Below, in pieces: positions 1 through 9,314 of a DNA stretch of 64,000 nucleotides (its first letter is position 1; each line of letters starts with the position of its first letter). The DNA comes from Wolbachia endosymbiont of Oedothorax gibbosus. Lineage in GTDB: Bacteria > Pseudomonadota > Alphaproteobacteria > Rickettsiales > Anaplasmataceae. Both the position numbers and the translations under genes were made by a program. Where the stretch lies: assembly GCF_936270435.1 (NCBI RefSeq), contig NZ_OW370567.1:806001-870000 (forward strand), in the 5' to 3' direction. The notes beneath the pieces were generated by a model, which did not search any database, was not told the DNA's origin, and saw nothing but the letters and a program-made list of their open reading frames with translations.

Positions 1-2
1 TT

Positions 3-563
3 GCAAGCTATAAATCACCTACAAATGAACTGCCCTGCAAACCAACTATACATAAAAAACACAGGTTGAAATACTCTGAATATATTAACTTACACCTTAA
101 TTTTTTGAAAGAGTTCGATGAAAATCCCAAAGTGCAAACAATGGCAATAGAACACTCAATAAGAAGGATTATTGGAGCAAATTATGGCCATAAACCTACA
201 GTTGCGCTTGCTAAGGCACAGATAGCTAAAGATGGAAAGTTGCAAGAAACGGACGAAATAGTAGGTATAAATGTAACCTTTCACCATGAGAACGATTGTA
301 ATAGCTTTGCTAAATTGCAGGATCTCAAAAAGCATAGCTATAATTGCATATCTCATCTGAAGGACAAAGAAATTGATGAGCTTCTTAAATATACATATGA
401 CGAAAAAGATAGAGCCACTATAGAAAAATTAATGCCCAATAAACATACAGTTTTTATGAGTACAGACCAGGCTGATAAGTTTATAAAGGACACTTTACAA
501 ATTAAAATTGATAGCGTTGAACAATTGTTTGGTGGAGCGTTAAAACTCAATTTAACTAGGTAA
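3..563 (+). CDS. C-terminal part of an unknown protein (partial at window start)
   Basis: The reading frame is open to the first base of the window, so this is the 3' end of a longer gene; the apparent TTG start at 66 is probably internal. The visible part (about 186 residues) is hydrophilic, lysine-rich, without a membrane segment, and ends in GGALKLNLTR. I recognise no domain or catalytic motif. It runs toward the convergent addB gene, whose stop lies only 13 bases beyond, so no long terminator can fit between them. Composition matches the neighbours. Function unknown. Confidence 0.6.
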   Translation, partial: ASYKSPTNELPCKPTIHKKHRLKYSEYINLHLNFLKEFDENPKVQTMAIEHSIRRIIGANYGHKPTVALAKAQIAKDGKLQETDEIVGINVTFHHENDCNSFAKLQDLKKHSYNCISHLKDKEIDELLKYTYDEKDRATIEKLMPNKHTVFMSTDQADKFIKDTLQIKIDSVEQLFGGALKLNLTR

Positions 564-576
564 AACAATGGGACTT

Positions 577-3378
577 TTACAACCACTCTCCTACCCTTTC
601 TAGCTGTTTATAGCTGTTAAATCTCAAGAATTTATCAAAATATGGAGAGGCAATAAAGGGTGTGGTATCTCTTAAATAATTAGATAAAAAATCTGGTAGA
701 TCATTCTGAAATTCCTGCATTTTTTGTCTATAATCCTTCAAAGCAATAACCTTTATTTTATCATAGTCAAGTTTCCAATAAGCAAGTTCTGAAACTTCTC
801 TTTTTGTTATATGTTCTACCGCTAAGGCTTGCAAAATTAACTGTGGAAAAAATCCCGACATCACTTCTTCATTGGAAGGTGGTGAACCAAGCTTATAGTC
901 TATAATTGCTACTTGCCCACTTGGTAGATACTCAACTCTATCACACCTTGCTGTCAGTAAGATTTCTTGAGGGATAAGATCTCTATTTGTCATCCAAGCA
1001 GTTTCATACTGATCACAAGAACCAGCGTCACGCGCTGGAATATGGAATATCGGACAGGAAAAGCTCTTTTCTAGCTCAATATGGTTGCTTCGAGTTTCAT
1101 CAAGTTCGACAAAAATCCTTTGCAGTCTTACCCACCACATATTTGAAAAATTAAACTGACTAGTCGAGAATGCTTCCCGCGTGATGCTCATCAGCGACTT
1201 TTTGTTGCGTAAATATCTTGCAAGAATGTTGTGTACCATAGTGCCAAATTCCAATATCGATGGCTTAAAATTCAAGTCTCTTAATTGTTTAAGGCCCAGT
1301 ATATATTCAACGTAAAATGAATAAGGATTACGAATTAGCTTTTCTATTGCACTGCAAGACATCACCTGCATTTTTTCTTTTCTAACTTCGGTTTGAGGTT
1401 TTGGCATAGGCTGAGTACATGGAACAATGCATTCAGGTGTATTTAATATTCTCAGCCAATCGCGATAAGGATATTTTGACCCCTGCAACAGAATTTCCAA
1501 ACGCTGCAATAGAATTGGCTTTCTATGGCTTAGCGATCTTGTAATATAAACCTTACTTGCACAAAACAAATTGCGCAGAATATACAAAAAATACCCCTGC
1601 TCTTCTTGCACAGAAGGAAGGTTTCTCGTAAGCGCATTCAAAAATGACCCTTGAAAACTTGGCGTTTCGTTAAATCCAGCAAGTATTACAACTTTATTGT
1701 GATATAAACTGAATCTACTTAAGTCACTTGCTACAGGAAAAAACTTTCTCTTTAAAAATAACGTTAGAATTTGGCTATATAACTCTAAGGAGCACTTAAT
1801 TTCTACACCCTCACATGCATTCAAGAAATTACAGGTAAAATTACCCATTTCATTATTTAGCTCTGAAAAATTTATACCAGATAGCATATTAATACACTGC
1901 AAATGAGTTGCCACCACATCAGAAATAGGGTAATTTATAGAATCAAGTAAAAGATTAAATACGACCTCTAACTTACTGATAATAAGCAATATATCCTCTT
2001 CATGCTTTAGCTTTTTATGAGTATTAATAGCTTTTATAATGTCATCAAAACCGTTTGTACTAAAGCTACGCAATACCTCTATTTCAAATTCAGATAGAAT
2101 TTTACTGTACTCCTCTTGTGCGTAACCAAAAGTAACTAGCCTATGTTTAAGGAGCGAAAGTAATGCCACACTGCTCCAATTTGAGGTCAAAACTTCGATA
2201 CTGTAAAGTAGAAGCGTTATATAAGGATAATTTTCCGATATGGCACTGTGTTGCCTTGATAAACATGCTATACGAGCTGCAAGTAATTTATCAAAGACAA
2301 CCAAAGAAACGTTTTCATAACCTTCATTTTCTATAATTAATGATGTCACTTGTGCTTCTTCCTCCCTCGAATCACAAGTGACGACTTCAATATTGCCAAT
2401 ATGTCCATTACTAACTTTGCTTAGATCAGCAGTTGTATCAAAGACGCAATCTAGTTCAGGACTTCCTGTTATCCCAGCCCTTTCTTCTGTCATCCCAGTG
2501 CCCTCTCTTGTCATCCCAGTGCCCTCTCTTGTCATCCCAGTGCTTGACACTGGGATCCATTCTTTTTTTTCCTGGTCACGCGCTGGAATGACACCAGAAC
2601 ACGCTTCTGGCAGAAAACTAACATCTCTTCTATCTACATTTAAATAATCGAGCAGATCTTTCAGACAATATTGATAGTGTTTTTTATCAAGCAATTTCCA
2701 GTCTTTCTCTTTAATTTTCAAATTCAGGTTAGGCAAAATTATTTTTCCAAATGGCAGATCATATATAGCCTTAATTAACGACTTATCCTTTCCAATTCCA
2801 ACAAAGATTATATATTGGTCTTTTTGTAAAGAGGTTATCATATTGTTTATGTAATCACTCTTATGTTCTAATATATCTACTACTCCTAAATCTTTTAAAG
2901 TTTGACTCCAAGTCTCAGTGAGTAAGCTTATGAAATTCTCTATTTTTTTTGAATGATCATCAAATTGATCATAATCCGTTGTTTGGGTAGATTGAATTTT
3001 ATCAAGTAATGATGGCAGGCTATAAGCTAAATCAATGGGAAAATTATCATTATTTTTTCTATTCCACTCTAATATGAATTGAATGAGTAGCAGCGTCCTT
3101 TTTGTTGGCTTGATAACTTTGACTCTATCAAGATTTAATATTAAATCCTCCTCATCGATGTTCTCTAGCGAAACTATCTCTGGCAAAATTATGCATTTTT
3201 TAGCGTTATAATTCTTGAATGCACTCAGCAGCGCTATCACATCTCTCTTGCAAGGAAGTATGATCTTTATTTCAGGAATTTTTTCTCTTTCATATTCAGA
3301 AAATATGTGCTGAACCAGCACATCAAAAAGGGATTCATCCACATTAACGGTAAAAACTCTTCCCACTAACAGTAACAA
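577..3378 (-). CDS. addB: AddB-like nuclease/helicase subunit of double-strand break repair
   Basis: About 933 residues. AddB works with AddA to process double-strand DNA ends for RecA-dependent recombination. The C-terminal quarter has a PD-(D/E)XK nuclease signature: a CDRVEYLP strand, then AIIDYKLG with the catalytic Asp and Lys. The N-terminal half is the degenerate helicase-like part usual for AddB. Around residues 260-303 the protein carries a WPE-encoded insert with a tandem GTGMTRE heptapeptide, which is not part of the family. The first codon is TTG at 3378; a GTG a few codons in is an alternative. It is divergent from purL (about 80 bases apart). The partner addA is about 31 kb away, although the two are usually adjacent. 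The frame is intact. Confidence 0.85.
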   Translation of the reverse strand: MLLLVGRVFTVNVDESLFDVLVQHIFSEYEREKIPEIKIILPCKRDVIALLSAFKNYNAKKCIILPEIVSLENIDEEDLILNLDRVKVIKPTKRTLLLIQFILEWNRKNNDNFPIDLAYSLPSLLDKIQSTQTTDYDQFDDHSKKIENFISLLTETWSQTLKDLGVVDILEHKSDYINNMITSLQKDQYIIFVGIGKDKSLIKAIYDLPFGKIILPNLNLKIKEKDWKLLDKKHYQYCLKDLLDYLNVDRRDVSFLPEACSGVIPARDQEKKEWIPVSSTGMTREGTGMTREGTGMTEERAGITGSPELDCVFDTTADLSKVSNGHIGNIEVVTCDSREEEAQVTSLIIENEGYENVSLVVFDKLLAARIACLSRQHSAISENYPYITLLLYSIEVLTSNWSSVALLSLLKHRLVTFGYAQEEYSKILSEFEIEVLRSFSTNGFDDIIKAINTHKKLKHEEDILLIISKLEVVFNLLLDSINYPISDVVATHLQCINMLSGINFSELNNEMGNFTCNFLNACEGVEIKCSLELYSQILTLFLKRKFFPVASDLSRFSLYHNKVVILAGFNETPSFQGSFLNALTRNLPSVQEEQGYFLYILRNLFCASKVYITRSLSHRKPILLQRLEILLQGSKYPYRDWLRILNTPECIVPCTQPMPKPQTEVRKEKMQVMSCSAIEKLIRNPYSFYVEYILGLKQLRDLNFKPSILEFGTMVHNILARYLRNKKSLMSITREAFSTSQFNFSNMWWVRLQRIFVELDETRSNHIELEKSFSCPIFHIPARDAGSCDQYETAWMTNRDLIPQEILLTARCDRVEYLPSGQVAIIDYKLGSPPSNEEVMSGFFPQLILQALAVEHITKREVSELAYWKLDYDKIKVIALKDYRQKMQEFQNDLPDFLSNYLRDTTPFIASPYFDKFLRFNSYKQLERVGEWL
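2468..2595. repeat. WPE palindrome with a 21-bp tandem repeat inside addB
   Basis: Several units of the TGTCATCCCAGTG / CACTGGGATGACA family. A 21-base unit beginning TGTCATCCCAGTGCCCTCTC occurs in tandem, so addB stays in frame and gains repeated GTGMTRE heptapeptides. The segment ends with the other arm type, ACGCGCTGGAATGACACC. Confidence 0.85.
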
Positions 3379-3458
3379 TTAATACAATGCTTTTATTGTA
3401 TAGAAATTATTTAAAATATAAATGTGCTTGTATGTTATTATATATTAAAATCTTTCGT

Positions 3459-6400
3459 ATGACAAACATCAGAATAGAAGTTTTAAATAAATGTGAGCAA
3501 GTTGGCCGCAGAAGGGTAGTTAATGTTTACTTGATTTACATAAGCAAAGAATTACCATCAAAATTACATGAAGAAATTTGTGGGCTATTTTATAATAAAG
3601 TCATACAAGACTGCCGTTATTATTCCTACAATAAAAACCTTGAAGAAGTTCAATATAACTTTATAGAACCACAAGCAAAGTGGGGCTTGGAAATAAGCTT
3701 CTTACCTGGCATGACCGATAATGTAGGCAACACAGCGAAACAAATTGTTAGAGAGTATTTAATAAACAAGAACTACATTGATGAAAATGTTTGTATAAAA
3801 GCAAGAAGTTCAAAATTGATTCTAGGGCAAGCAACTGAAGATGATATAAAACAAGAATTCAACCCTATCACTGAGTATTGCACGCTTGTTTATAAAGAAA
3901 ACGGCAATTGCTATTGGAGGCATTACGGTAAATTAAAAGGTGTCATCCCAGTGTCAAGCACTGGGATGACAAAAGAGAGCACTGGGATGACATCAAGTAG
4001 TAATGGGGCTAAGTCTGTTGACCTCAATGTAAGTGACCAAGAACTTGAGAAAATCAGCAGAGATGGAATCGATGGTAACGGCACTTTAGGGCTCTCGCTG
4101 GCAGCAATGAAAGCTATAAAGGATTACTTCAAAAAACTTGGTAGAAATCCATATGATATTGAACTTGAATCCCTAGCACAAACTTGGTCTGAACATTGTA
4201 AGCACAACATTTTCTCCTCTCCTATTGATGAAATAAAAGACGGTCTATATGCGCATTATATAAAGCGTGCAACGCGTGAGATAAATTCTGACATATGTGT
4301 GTCAGTTTTCTCCGATAATGCCGGAGGAATAATTTTTGATGACGATTACTTAATTGTAGATAAAGTTGAAACTCACAATAGCCCTTCAGCTCTTGATCCG
4401 TTTGGTGGAGCAATGACCGGAGTGCTTGGAGTTAATCGTGATATAGTGGGTTTCGGCAAAGGTGCAGAGCCTATAATGAATACCTATTACTTTTGCTTTG
4501 CCAAAGAAGCAAAAGGCAAATTCTATAGGGATAAAGAGCGTACTGATGAGATCTTACCGCCAAAATATATAATGAAAGAAGTGATTCATGGTGTTAATGT
4601 TGCTGGCAATTGTTCTGGCATTCCAACGCAACTTGGATCGGTATATTTTGACGATAGATTTTGTGGCAAGCCGCTGGTCTTTGTTGGAAGTGTCGGAATT
4701 ATTCCGCGCAGTATAAATAATGTACCTTCACACATCAAAGGGCCCAAGAATGGTGATAAGATTGTAATTATTGGCGGAAGAGTTGGAAGGGACGGAATTC
4801 ACGGTGCAACGTTTTCCTCAGAGGCTTTGTCGGGAAACAGCCCTTCAACAATTGTGCAAATTGGTGACCCTATAACACAAAAAAAATTATCCAACGCCGT
4901 CTTGGAAGCAAGAGATCTTGGTCTTTATAATGCAATAACGGATAACGGAGCAGGTGGGCTGTCGTCGTCTATTGGTGAAATGGGAAAAGACGGATTTGAA
5001 GTTGATTTGAGCAAGGTTCTCCTTAAAAACGATGGTATGGCTCCGTGGGAAATATGGATATCAGAATCACAAGAGAGAATGACCTTAGCAGTGCCAGAAG
5101 AAAATCTTCCTATGTTTAAGCAAATCATGAAAAAACATGATGTGGAGGTTTGTGTAATTGGAGAGTTTAATGAGAGTGGTAAAGCCGTTGTTAAATGTCC
5201 TGAAGGGGCAGTAATAATGGATATGGAAACCGAGTTTCTGCATGACGGTAATCCTAAAATGCATTTACAGACAAAGCCGTGGTCTGGAGAACCTAATCGA
5301 TCTGCTGTCATTCCGGAACCCTCTCCTGTCACCCAAGTAGCTGACACTGAGATAGCTTTAGCAATTCAAGAGAAACATTACGGCTCTGATCATCCTGAAG
5401 TTGCTAAACTACTAGTAAACCTAGGCGATGCCTATGGTGTTCTAGGTGACCATAAGAAATATAAGGAGTTGCTCAAACGGGCTTTAGCAATTCAAAAGAA
5501 GTACTATGGCTCTGACCATTTCGAAGTTGCTAGAACGCTGACAAATCTCGGTAACACTTATTATGCCTTAGATAATCCTCAGAAAGCAAAAGAGTTGCTT
5601 GAACAGGCTTTACCTATTTTTGAGAAACATTATCTAAAAGAAATGCTGAGCAGACCAAACATATGCAGCAAAGAGTTCATAGTGGTGCAATACGATCATG
5701 AAGTTCAAGGATCATCAGTGCTAAAACCATTGCAGGGCAGGGGAAGAGTGTGCAGTGAAGTCATTGTCTCAAGGCCTGTTCTTTCCTCAAACAAAGGTGT
5801 TGTAAAATCGCAGGGATTTGGCTCAAGTTATGGAGAAATTGACACTTATCACATGGCAGCATGTGCGATTGACACTGCAATACGCAACTACGTAGCTGCA
5901 GGAGGAAATATAAATCACTTAGCGTTGCTCGACAATTTTTGCTGGTGCGATGCTTATAATCCAGAAAGGCTATGGCAGCTAAAGAGAGCCGCAGAGGCTT
6001 GTTACGACTTTGCAACTGCATTTAAAACACCATTCATATCCGGAAAAGATAGTATGTTTAACGACTTTAAGGGATATGACGAAAATGGCGAGAAAGTGAT
6101 GATATCTGCACCACCTTCATTACTCATTTCAGCAATTGGAGTTATAGAAAATATTGAAAATACGGTATCGCTTGATGTAAAAATGCCAGGAGACTTGATA
6201 TATGTACTTGGAGAAACACTTGATGAACTTGGTAGATCTGAATATCAATTATACAGTGGAATAGATAATAACAACGTACCAAAAGTTGATGCAAAGAGCG
6301 CTAGGAAGTTGTATGAGCGTTACAACCAGGCAATAAAAGATGGCATAATTGCCTCTGCAATTGCACCAAACTTAGGCGGCTTAATTATTGCTCTGGCAAA

Positions 6401-6686
6401 ATCGCTAATTGCAGGAGACCTTGGTGCTGAAATCGATCTTTCACTAGTACCAATAGGAAAAATACAAAATACAGATACAATGAACAAGATAATAATGTTT
6501 TCCGAATCACAAAGTAGAATTTTGATTACTATTGCACCGCAAAATCAGAAGAGGTTTGAAGAATTGTTTAAAGGCGTAGTTTATTCATATATTGGTGAAG
6601 TAACAGAGAAAAAGGTGCTAAATATAAAGGATGTTTTAAAAGTAGATCTGAAAGATTTGAGAAATAGTTATAAATATTTTTTTTGA
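3459..6686 (+). CDS. purL: Phosphoribosylformylglycinamidine synthase with WPE and TPR inserts
   Basis: PurL converts FGAR, glutamine and ATP to FGAM in purine synthesis. The start is taken at ATG 3459 (MTNIRIEVLNKCEQ), giving 1075 residues; an upstream in-frame ATG at 3387 adds a sequence unlike the family. Family motifs are present: SLAQTWSEHCKHN, DNAGGIIFDDDY, KVETHNSPSALDPFGGA, GRDGIHGATFSS and the second-half AFKTPFISGKDSM. Two foreign segments keep the frame: a WPE at 3941-3992, and a WPE plus two TPR units at 5306-5633 in the linker between the two catalytic halves. Downstream, the normal sequence resumes at LKEMLSRPNICSKEF. Whether the enzyme tolerates the TPR insert cannot be seen here. 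Confidence 0.93.
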   Translation: MTNIRIEVLNKCEQVGRRRVVNVYLIYISKELPSKLHEEICGLFYNKVIQDCRYYSYNKNLEEVQYNFIEPQAKWGLEISFLPGMTDNVGNTAKQIVREYLINKNYIDENVCIKARSSKLILGQATEDDIKQEFNPITEYCTLVYKENGNCYWRHYGKLKGVIPVSSTGMTKESTGMTSSSNGAKSVDLNVSDQELEKISRDGIDGNGTLGLSLAAMKAIKDYFKKLGRNPYDIELESLAQTWSEHCKHNIFSSPIDEIKDGLYAHYIKRATREINSDICVSVFSDNAGGIIFDDDYLIVDKVETHNSPSALDPFGGAMTGVLGVNRDIVGFGKGAEPIMNTYYFCFAKEAKGKFYRDKERTDEILPPKYIMKEVIHGVNVAGNCSGIPTQLGSVYFDDRFCGKPLVFVGSVGIIPRSINNVPSHIKGPKNGDKIVIIGGRVGRDGIHGATFSSEALSGNSPSTIVQIGDPITQKKLSNAVLEARDLGLYNAITDNGAGGLSSSIGEMGKDGFEVDLSKVLLKNDGMAPWEIWISESQERMTLAVPEENLPMFKQIMKKHDVEVCVIGEFNESGKAVVKCPEGAVIMDMETEFLHDGNPKMHLQTKPWSGEPNRSAVIPEPSPVTQVADTEIALAIQEKHYGSDHPEVAKLLVNLGDAYGVLGDHKKYKELLKRALAIQKKYYGSDHFEVARTLTNLGNTYYALDNPQKAKELLEQALPIFEKHYLKEMLSRPNICSKEFIVVQYDHEVQGSSVLKPLQGRGRVCSEVIVSRPVLSSNKGVVKSQGFGSSYGEIDTYHMAACAIDTAIRNYVAAGGNINHLALLDNFCWCDAYNPERLWQLKRAAEACYDFATAFKTPFISGKDSMFNDFKGYDENGEKVMISAPPSLLISAIGVIENIENTVSLDVKMPGDLIYVLGETLDELGRSEYQLYSGIDNNNVPKVDAKSARKLYERYNQAIKDGIIASAIAPNLGGLIIALAKSLIAGDLGAEIDLSLVPIGKIQNTDTMNKIIMFSESQSRILITIAPQNQKRFEELFKGVVYSYIGEVTEKKVLNIKDVLKVDLKDLRNSYKYFF
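3941..3992. repeat. WPE palindrome inside purL
   Basis: Arms TGTCATCCCAGTG and CACTGGGATGAC, with a second CACTGGGATGACA unit. It is translated in frame as VIPVSSTGMTKESTGMTSS, in a variable region near residue 170 of PurL. Confidence 0.85.
5306..5633 (+). repeat. WPE plus two TPR-encoding units inserted in purL
   Basis: A degenerate WPE (5306-5350: TGTCATTCCGG...GTAGCTGACACTG) is followed by about 280 bases encoding two kinesin-light-chain-type tetratricopeptide units of 42 residues (5355-5633, residues about 633-725). Both units contain ALAIQ(E/K)K(H/Y)YGSDH followed by EVA, then a helix with NLG(D/N)(A/T)Y. No stop codon or frame change occurs. PurL proteins do not normally contain TPRs. 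Confidence 0.85.
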
Positions 6687-6755
6687 TTATACTCTTTCAC
6701 TATATATAATGTTTACTTAAAATAAATGTATGTTATTAAATTTTGGTAGGTAGTT

Positions 6756-7268
6756 ATGTCTATTTTATCGATACTCCTGTTTATCAGTCTTTCTTTACTC
6801 AACACTTCAAATAAATTGATGATATGTGCTGCTTTATTTATAGGAGCTGCTTTAGTTGTAAATTCAATGGTTGAATTTTATGGCAAAAGCAAAGCTACGT
6901 ACAGCTTAATAGTGTGTACAGCGCTATGTTGTGTTTTTAAATTGCAAAGTTTTAGTTTGATGATATTGATTTCATATACTGCAATTTTAGTGTCTCTTCT
7001 CTCAAGCATAATTATTTTTGAAAAATCAAGGTCCAAGTTGAATTTTCATATGGCAAATTTCATTACTTTAATTATGGCATCAGTGATTGATAGTGCCGTT
7101 GTATGTGTTGGATTACTATACAAATTTTCTGCAGATAAATGCCTATCAATATATACTAGAGACTTAATTTTTAAGTTTTCTTATGCATCAGTATTGAGCA
7201 TCTGCTTGTTTGTAGGGGTGTATTTATTTTGCTTGACAAGCAAGAAATATTTTAAGATTTCCACATAA
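6756..7268 (+). CDS. Small polytopic membrane protein, possibly VUT (YhhQ-like) family
   Basis: 170 residues with about five hydrophobic segments separated by very short loops. The segment ANFITLIMASVIDSAVVCVG resembles the helix carrying the conserved Asp of VUT-family queuosine-precursor/vitamin transporters, and the length is slightly short for that family. A GGTAGGTAG sequence precedes the ATG. It follows purL by about 70 bases on the same strand and could share its transcript. The family assignment is by eye only; a generic membrane protein is the alternative. Confidence 0.5.
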   Translation: MSILSILLFISLSLLNTSNKLMICAALFIGAALVVNSMVEFYGKSKATYSLIVCTALCCVFKLQSFSLMILISYTAILVSLLSSIIIFEKSRSKLNFHMANFITLIMASVIDSAVVCVGLLYKFSADKCLSIYTRDLIFKFSYASVLSICLFVGVYLFCLTSKKYFKIST

Positions 7269-7399
7269 CCTGTTTTCTGATATAGCTAAACTAACACCTA
7301 CTCCTGGGGATGTATTTGGTGCGTAACAACAGTTTAGAATTTATAGGTAGCCTAAACCCACAACTGTACAAACATTATGATTTGAGCCTATCAGGGGGG

Positions 7400-7655
7400 T
7401 GTCATTCCAGTGCCCAGACACTGGGATCCAGAAAAAAGAATGGTGTCATCCCAGTGCTTGACACTGGGATCTAGACTTTCCGTAAAAACGTTATATTTTA
7501 ACATAACACTTTATATGCTCACCAACTTAGTGCTAATCAAAATCCTGGATCCCAGTGTCTGGGCACTGGGATGACATCATAGGGACACTGGCCTACTTAA
7601 CCGTCATACCGCCGCGGTATCTCAGCCGCTAACATGTAGCGGGATGACGATTGTC
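7400..7655. repeat. Cluster of WPE palindromes and a second palindrome family
   Basis: Three WPE copies (7400-7432, 7443-7474, 7545-7577), each with CCAGTG...CACTGGGAT arms and spacers ACACTGGGATCCAG or CTGGATCCCAGTGT. A different palindrome follows at 7595-7650: TCATACCGCCGCGG...TAGCGGGATGACG. The 390 bases between the membrane protein gene and the IS481 end hold no other recognisable feature. Confidence 0.8.
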
Positions 7656-7685
7656 AGGGTGTCATGCAAGTAGCCCCTATAATTG

Positions 7686-7943
7686 TGTAATAGTTTAGAC
7701 TTGATCTGACAGGCAAACAAAGTAAGATAAAAATATGAACAAATTTTAAAGGAGTGTCAGGCAACACAAGAAAAAATACTAAAACCAAAGTTGGGATTGC
7801 TAGAACTTGCAAAGCAATTAGGAAATGTATCACAGGCGTGTAAGGTAATGGGATATTCAAGGGATACATTTTACCGCTTCAAAGAACTGTATGAAACAGG
7901 AGGAGAAGAGCGAAAAGCAAGCCATTATATGCAAATAGAGTAT
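7686..7943 (+). mobile_element. Left-end fragment of an IS481-family element
   Basis: Starts with the terminal sequence TGTAATAGTTTAGACTTGATC, found inverted at the right end of another IS481 fragment at 43591-43618. From about 7763 it encodes the transposase N-terminus (EKILKPKLGLLELAKQLGN, a helix-turn-helix, then YRFKELYETGGEE). The frame decays after GGEE and is cut at 7944 by the left terminus of the IS3 element. Only about 60 residues remain, so it is dead. Confidence 0.75.
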
Positions 7944-8022
7944 TGACCTTACCCAGAAAAAGTAGAGAGGAAGTTAAGACGTTTTTGAAGTAAAATAGAA
8001 CGTTTTTTCAAAGAGGTGTAAT

Positions 8023-8322
8023 ATGGGAAACAGAAGGGAATATACAATAGAGTTTAAATTGGAAGCAATAAAACTAGTAAGAGAAACAGGTCAACCGTCA
8101 GCAAAAATAGCAAGAGATTTAGGTATGAGTGGAGATTTATTAAGCAGATGGGTAAGAAAATATAATGAAAAAATGTCCGGAGTAGATGCATTTCCAGGCA
8201 AAGGAAAGTTAGCTCCTTATGACAAAGAAAGGTTTGACTTGAAGAAAGAGTTAGCAAGAATAACTAGGGAAAGAGACATTTTAAAAAAAGCCCTGGGATA
8301 TTTTGCCAGCCAAAAAGAGTAA
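8023..8322 (+). CDS. IS3-family transposase OrfA
   Basis: 99 residues: an N-terminal helix-turn-helix (YTIEFKLEAIKLVRETGQPS then ARDLGMSGDLLSRWVRKY), then a leucine-zipper-like C-terminus (KKELARITRERDILKKALGYF). This is the DNA-binding subunit made alone or as an OrfAB fusion. An A7-G run at 8283-8290 near its end is a plausible -1 slippage site into orfB. The ATG follows AGAGGTG. Confidence 0.85.
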   Translation: MGNRREYTIEFKLEAIKLVRETGQPSAKIARDLGMSGDLLSRWVRKYNEKMSGVDAFPGKGKLAPYDKERFDLKKELARITRERDILKKALGYFASQKE

Positions 8323-9168
8323 AATATTCTTTTATAAAAGAGCATAGAAGCAGCTATAAAATACAGGAGTTATGTAGGTTTTTAAATGTATCTGCTTGTG
8401 GTTATTATAAATGGGTTGCTCAGGAGAAAAGTAATAAAGAATTAGCAAGAGAGGAGCTTCTAGCAGATATTCAAAAAATATATCAAGCATCACAATGCAG
8501 GTACGGAGCTCCTAAAATCCATGCTGAACTAAAAGCTTTAGGCAAAAATTATAACATCAAAACAGTGCAAGATGTAATGCAAAAAAATGGCATTCAAGCT
8601 AAGCTTAGAAGAAGATTCAAAACTAAAAAACAGCAAACAGACAGTAGGATTATAGCTCCAAATATCCTGGATCAAAATTTTACTACGGACCAGCCCAATA
8701 AGGTATGGGTAACTGATATTACTTATATAAAAACCAAAGAAGGCTGGCTATATTTGGCAGCAATAATTGACTTATATTCACGTATGGTAGTTAATGAGTA
8801 GTTCAATGGATAAACAATTAATTATAGATGCTTTATTTATGGCTGTTAATAAACGCAAACCCTCCAAAGATCTACTGTTTCATAGTGATCAAGGGTCACA
8901 ATATACTTCTAAAAATTACCAATTCTTATTAAATAAAAAAAATATTATCTCTAGCATGAGTCATAAGGGTTGTTGTTATGATAACTCACCTGCAGAAAGC
9001 TTTTTCAGCTCACTCAAAAGAGAGCTACTTATTGATCCTTCACAACACTCTGCTCAACAAGCTAGAACTGTCATATTTGAATACATTGAAATTTTTTATA
9101 ATAAACAACGACGTCATTCTACTATTAACTATTGCATCCCTGAACAATTTGATGCATCATTTTCATGA
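8283..9168 (+). pseudogene. IS3-family transposase OrfB, frameshifted
   Basis: Read in the -1 frame from the A7 run, orfB encodes the IS3 integrase: HRSSYKIQELCRFLNVS, a YGAPKIHAEL region, WVTDITYI (first Asp), then LAAIIDLYSRMVV. Near 8790 the frame breaks: a few bases are missing where GWSMS is expected, and a stop follows at 8799-8801. The second part (8794-9168) resumes in another frame with HSDQGSQYTS (second Asp) and DNSPAESFFSSLKRE (catalytic Glu). All three acidic residues survive but on two ORFs, so the enzyme is probably inactive. Confidence 0.8.
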
Positions 9169-9314
9169 CAAAAACGTCTTAACTTTCTCTCTACTTTTTC
9201 TGGGCAAGGTCACTAATTGGTATGGAGTTTTTGCTAAAATGCTTTATGAAAAATAAATAGCTTGACCTATAGATAAATTTGGCTACTTTTATAATATAAA
9301 CGGGTATAAGTAAA

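Larger units (their letters stand above)
7944..9212 (+). mobile_element. IS3-family insertion sequence (complete ends, decayed orfB)
   Basis: 1269 bases between inverted repeats of about 45 bases: left TGACCTTACCCAGAAAAAGT, right the complement ending ACTTTTTCTGGGCAAGGTCA. It contains orfA and an orfB in the -1 frame, the IS3 arrangement. No clear 3-bp target duplication is visible. The left end abuts the IS481 fragment. Confidence 0.85.

Noticed and set aside
2378..2647. 89-codon plus-strand ORF inside addB
   Set aside because: Its repetitive VIPVPSLVIPVPSL sequence is the other-strand translation of the WPE tandem repeat; no independent support.
4925..5347. 140-codon minus-strand ORF inside purL
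   Set aside because: It is antisense to conserved PurL motifs, and its N-terminus is the complement of the palindrome.
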